42,422 nucleotides of DNA from Halioglobus sp. GTDB taxonomy: Bacteria > Pseudomonadota > Gammaproteobacteria > Pseudomonadales > Halieaceae. The stretch lies in assembly GCA_020443325.1 (NCBI GenBank), contig JAGRIK010000019.1, positions 1-42,422 of the forward strand, written 5' to 3'. Made by a program: the position numbers and the translations under genes. Below the pieces are notes generated by a model. The model saw nothing but the letters and a program-made list of their open reading frames with translations, was not told the DNA's origin and searched no databases. Positions 40,034-42,422 of this stretch are shown here, in pieces. How positions within the stretch are numbered: the first letter of the stretch is position 1; each line of letters starts with the position of its first letter.

Positions 40034-41172
40034 AGCCGCAACACATGGAACCCGTCTCACCTCAAAACTGGATGACCGGTTTCTTTCAGGGAGAGCAGCC
40101 GCGCTGGCAACCCGGCAAAGGTTTCTTACCCCGCTTGTTAGCGTGTGCCCAGACCCAGCGGGCACATGTACTGCTGGTCGAGCAGCTGTTGACGCAACAG
40201 GAAACGCTCGAATTGTCGCCCGCTGTTGTGCGGGAACTCGCCACTCGCCAGCGCCAGGAATTCGCATTGGAGATGCTGCGCCGGGAGGAAGTGAGCCGCA
40301 TGGTTGCGGCCCTTGGCGAGGCGGGCCTGCCCTTCCTGCTGTTCAAGGGCACCCCGCTGGCCTACACCCTGTATCCCGATGCCTGCCTGCGCGACCGCAG
40401 CGACACCGATCTGTTGTTCGAGAGCAGGGCGGCCGCGGAAGAGGCCTGGCAGGTGCTGCAGGACCTGGGTTACGAGCGTATGAACACGCCGGGCGGCGAG
40501 CTGGTCAGTTACCAGTTTCCCTGCATCCTGCGCGGTGGACAGGTGGCGGAGATGCTGGACGTGCACTGGGCGACCAGCAACGCCGCGGAATTGCGCCCGC
40601 TGTCCTTCCGGGAACTGTGGGATCAGTCCATTGCCGTACCCAGCCTGGGAGCGGCAGCGCGCAGCCCCTGCCACGAGCACGCCCTGGTGCTGGCCTGTCT
40701 CCACCGGCTCGCGCATGTAAAGGACGGTGAGGAGAACAGGCTGATCTGGCTGTACGACATACACCTGTTGCTGCAGTCACTGGATGAGGCGCAATGGCAG
40801 CGGTTTCTGGCCTGTGCCCGGGACAAGGGTGTTGCCGGCGCCTGCTGCGATGGCGTGGAACACGCGGCAGACCGCTTTGGTATCTCGGACCGCGGGGCGC
40901 TTCGCCGCGAGGAACTCCGTCAGCTGGCGGCACTGCCGGGACAACACGTGGTCGTACACGCGACAATGCTGGAGCGGGACATTGCGCAGTTGCGCGCCGC
41001 CCAGGGTTTGAGGCGCGTGCAATTGCTGGGCGAATACCTGTTTCCGCCGGCGGACTATATGCAGGCCCGGTACCAGCCCCGCTGGCGCTGGCTGCTGCCC
41101 TGGTACTACGCACGGCGTATTGCACAGGGCACCGGTCGGCGCCTGCGCAGCCACCGGGACGGGAGCCGCTAA
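40030..41172 (+). CDS. Nucleotidyltransferase-family protein (NTP_transf_5-like)
   Basis: A 380-residue cytoplasmic protein of the NTP_transf_5 family, often found in polysaccharide loci and in peptide-modification loci. The characteristic region is EAGLPFLLFKGTPLAYTLYPDACLRDRSDTDLLF, with the DTDLLF acidic pair as in the pol-beta nucleotidyltransferase fold, followed by a helical C-terminal half (ALVLACLHRLAHVK, LIWLYDIHLLLQ). No activity is established for this family to my knowledge. I choose GTG 40030, which overlaps the galE stop; GTG 40009 and ATG 40045 are possible. A tight TAATG junction links it to the next gene. Confidence 0.75.
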   Translation: MKPQHMEPVSPQNWMTGFFQGEQPRWQPGKGFLPRLLACAQTQRAHVLLVEQLLTQQETLELSPAVVRELATRQRQEFALEMLRREEVSRMVAALGEAGLPFLLFKGTPLAYTLYPDACLRDRSDTDLLFESRAAAEEAWQVLQDLGYERMNTPGGELVSYQFPCILRGGQVAEMLDVHWATSNAAELRPLSFRELWDQSIAVPSLGAAARSPCHEHALVLACLHRLAHVKDGEENRLIWLYDIHLLLQSLDEAQWQRFLACARDKGVAGACCDGVEHAADRFGISDRGALRREELRQLAALPGQHVVVHATMLERDIAQLRAAQGLRRVQLLGEYLFPPADYMQARYQPRWRWLLPWYYARRIAQGTGRRLRSHRDGSR

Positions 41173-41870
41173 TGGCACGGCAGAGCGCGCCGGGGCTCCT
41201 GCGGCTGCTGGCTGTGGTACTGGCACTGGGTCTCCTGTGGCTGGCCCAGCAGGCCGGGCGGGCGGGTATTGCCGGCATTTACGGGGACTCGGTGGCCCGG
41301 TACCAGCAGCAGATGCGCGACAAACCGGCGCTGGTCGCCGACTATGCCAGTGAAGGTGCAGGCAAGATCGCCATCGCCCGCCGCTATGCGCCCGGCCATG
41401 CCGACTATGCGCTGCAGGCGGCGACCTTAGCCGCCGCGGTCGGAAACTACGATGAGGCCATTCCCCTGCTGCAGCATGCGCTGGCCCGTTCCCCGGTGCG
41501 GGCAGACCTGTGGTCGCGCCTGGCCACTTACGCCTACGCAGCACAAGGCACTACTGACATGACCGTACACGCCCTGGACAGCGCCCTGTATTTCGGCCCG
41601 CGCGAGTACGACGCACACCTGGCCAACGCCACCATCATCCTGGGTTCAGGTAACCAGCTGGATGTGGCGCGCAGGGTGCGCGGCTGGAACGACCTGGTGG
41701 CTGCCGCCGCCATGCCGCAGTTGTCGCAAAGCATCACCGACATGGCCAGGGCCGCCGGCCTGGAGCGACAACTGCAGACCCAGGTGCGGGAAAAAGCCAG
41801 TGCGCGGGCGGCGCTGGAGCAGCGCGACCAGGACAAACAGCGGCAGGGCCAGCGCGGTGCCAGACCCTAG
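41172..41870 (+). CDS. Membrane-anchored TPR-like protein of the polysaccharide locus
   Basis: A 232-residue protein I can place only by architecture. A membrane anchor at about residues 10-28 (LLRLLAVVLALGLLWLA) is followed by a periplasmic helical region with TPR-like repeats (YALQAATLAAAVGNYDEAIPLLQHALARSPV, LWSRLATYAYAAQG, HALDSALYFGP). It ends with a charged Gln/Arg-rich coiled tail. Such proteins often accompany O-antigen-ligase-like proteins in exopolysaccharide loci and may act as scaffolds in polymerisation. Start ATG 41172 overlaps the preceding stop (TAATG). It overlaps the following gene by 14 bases. Confidence 0.72.
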   Translation: MARQSAPGLLRLLAVVLALGLLWLAQQAGRAGIAGIYGDSVARYQQQMRDKPALVADYASEGAGKIAIARRYAPGHADYALQAATLAAAVGNYDEAIPLLQHALARSPVRADLWSRLATYAYAAQGTTDMTVHALDSALYFGPREYDAHLANATIILGSGNQLDVARRVRGWNDLVAAAAMPQLSQSITDMARAAGLERQLQTQVREKASARAALEQRDQDKQRQGQRGARP

Positions 41871-42422
41871 CGTGCGCCACCACAACCTGTTCAACCGGTG
41901 CCTGTTCCTGGGGTTGCTGTTACTGCTCGTGTGGGCGCCCCTGCCCCTGGGCAGCAACCGCAGCTGGTCACTGGCCCTGCTGGAGGTCTGGGTGTTCGCG
42001 CTGGGCGCATTGGCACTGCTGGGCTGGGCCATCAGCCCGCGCCAGTTTTCCCGGACGCTGCGGCGCGAGTGGCGGGTCGTTATCCTGCTGGCAATGGGGC
42101 TGCTGTATCTCGGCCTCCAGCTGCTGCCGCTGCCGCTGTGGTTACTCGAAATGATTGCCCCCGCCAATGCGGTGTGGTGGCAGGTCCTGCCCACGGCCAT
42201 AGCAGCGGATACCGGCAGGCTGGCCGCATCACTCGACGCGGCCGTTGCGGAGGCGCTCAGGCAGAGTGCCTGCGTGGTGTTGTTCTGTCTCACTCTGGCG
42301 CTGGTCGACAGCGACAAACGCCTGCGGATGGTGATCTACGCAATGATTGGCGTCGCGCTCTTCGAGGCCGCTTATGGCCTGCAGGCCCATTTCATGCGCG
42401 GCACCTTCGCGTTCTGGACCCC
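41857..42422 (+). CDS. O-antigen-ligase-family membrane protein, 3' end beyond the window
   Basis: An open frame from GTG 41857 to the window edge, at least 188 codons, with no stop. Several hydrophobic spans are visible (LFLGLLLLLVWAPLPLG, LEVWVFALGALALLGWA, VVILLAMGLLYLGLQLLPL, CVVLFCLTLALV). The opening APLPLGSNRSWS and LQLLPLPLWLLEMIAP are typical of O-antigen-ligase-like proteins of exopolysaccharide loci. AGGG eight bases before GTG 41857 supports that start over GTG 41872. This would be a second polymerase/ligase-like protein besides the one at 35.2 kb. The C-terminal half, with the catalytic loop, is outside. Confidence 0.72.
   Translation, partial: MPDPSVRHHNLFNRCLFLGLLLLLVWAPLPLGSNRSWSLALLEVWVFALGALALLGWAISPRQFSRTLRREWRVVILLAMGLLYLGLQLLPLPLWLLEMIAPANAVWWQVLPTAIAADTGRLAASLDAAVAEALRQSACVVLFCLTLALVDSDKRLRMVIYAMIGVALFEAAYGLQAHFMRGTFAFWT

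Noticed and set aside
38900-40267. Leftward 455-codon open frame across galE
   Set aside because: It lies antisense to galE and parts of its neighbours, all with clear family matches. High GC makes such shadows common; composition is His/Arg/Gly-rich and unlike a real protein.
1-42422. CRISPR arrays, tRNA or rRNA genes, insertion sequences, prophage or integrase genes
   Set aside because: Looked for direct repeats, cloverleaf-like segments and recombinase motifs on both strands and saw none that could be supported.

Overview
The window reads as chromosomal DNA of a GC-rich, probably marine gammaproteobacterium. The housekeeping genes on the left (PAPS reductase, FklB-type isomerase, CinA, PdxH, gamma-glutamyltransferase, a YpeA-type acetyltransferase) and a perfect FNR/ANR half-site pair point to Gammaproteobacteria. 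A placement near Halieaceae/Cellvibrionales is only an impression from the protein sequences. No rRNA, tRNA, CRISPR array, transposase or phage gene was seen. No stretch longer than about 220 bases lacks a gene.

Left part (1-14.5 kb): a mixed-strand block of independent metabolic and housekeeping genes with short convergent gaps. In order: a structured palindrome, an SDR oxidoreductase, a PPOX-fold flavoprotein, a transglutaminase/TPR lipoprotein, a 43-residue membrane protein behind an FNR box, cysH, an orphan ParA ATPase, an fklB-adh pair, a DUF924 gene, a NUDIX hydrolase, cinA, pdxH, a GNAT, a small unknown, ggt, a methyltransferase, a secreted peptidoglycan-binding-domain protein and a ypeA-like acetyltransferase.

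Right part (14.5 kb to the end): one large exopolysaccharide locus. A PHP-type tyrosine phosphatase gene is read leftward. From the divergent control region about 27 kb is read rightward: outer-membrane barrel, Wza-like export protein, Wzz/BY-kinase, an unrecognised secreted protein and an RfaH-type antiterminator. Directly after the RfaH gene comes a leader with two hairpins and an exact ops sequence (GGCGGTAGCGTG). Then come a fused asparagine-synthase/glycosyltransferase, a Wzm/Wzt ABC exporter, a sugar aminotransferase and acetyltransferase pair, seven further glycosyltransferases, a Wzy-like polymerase, two acyltransferases, GalE, a nucleotidyltransferase-family protein, a TPR membrane protein and the start of an O-antigen-ligase-like protein cut by the window end. 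Most adjacent genes overlap or abut, which indicates co-transcription and translational coupling.

How it may work (inference): promoters in the 15.3 kb control region start a long transcript, and the RfaH made from its first part loads at the ops site so that polymerase can finish the long downstream part. Sugar assembly occurs in the cytoplasm, export uses the ABC transporter and/or a Wzy-type step, and the Wza/BY-kinase/barrel proteins carry the polymer across the envelope, with the BY-kinase reset by the PHP phosphatase. The locus mixes components usually found in separate export pathways. No flippase and no initiating phosphoglycosyltransferase is visible here. The most unusual items are the self-contained RfaH-ops module, the AsnB-GT4 fusion and the unknown secreted protein between the kinase and RfaH.
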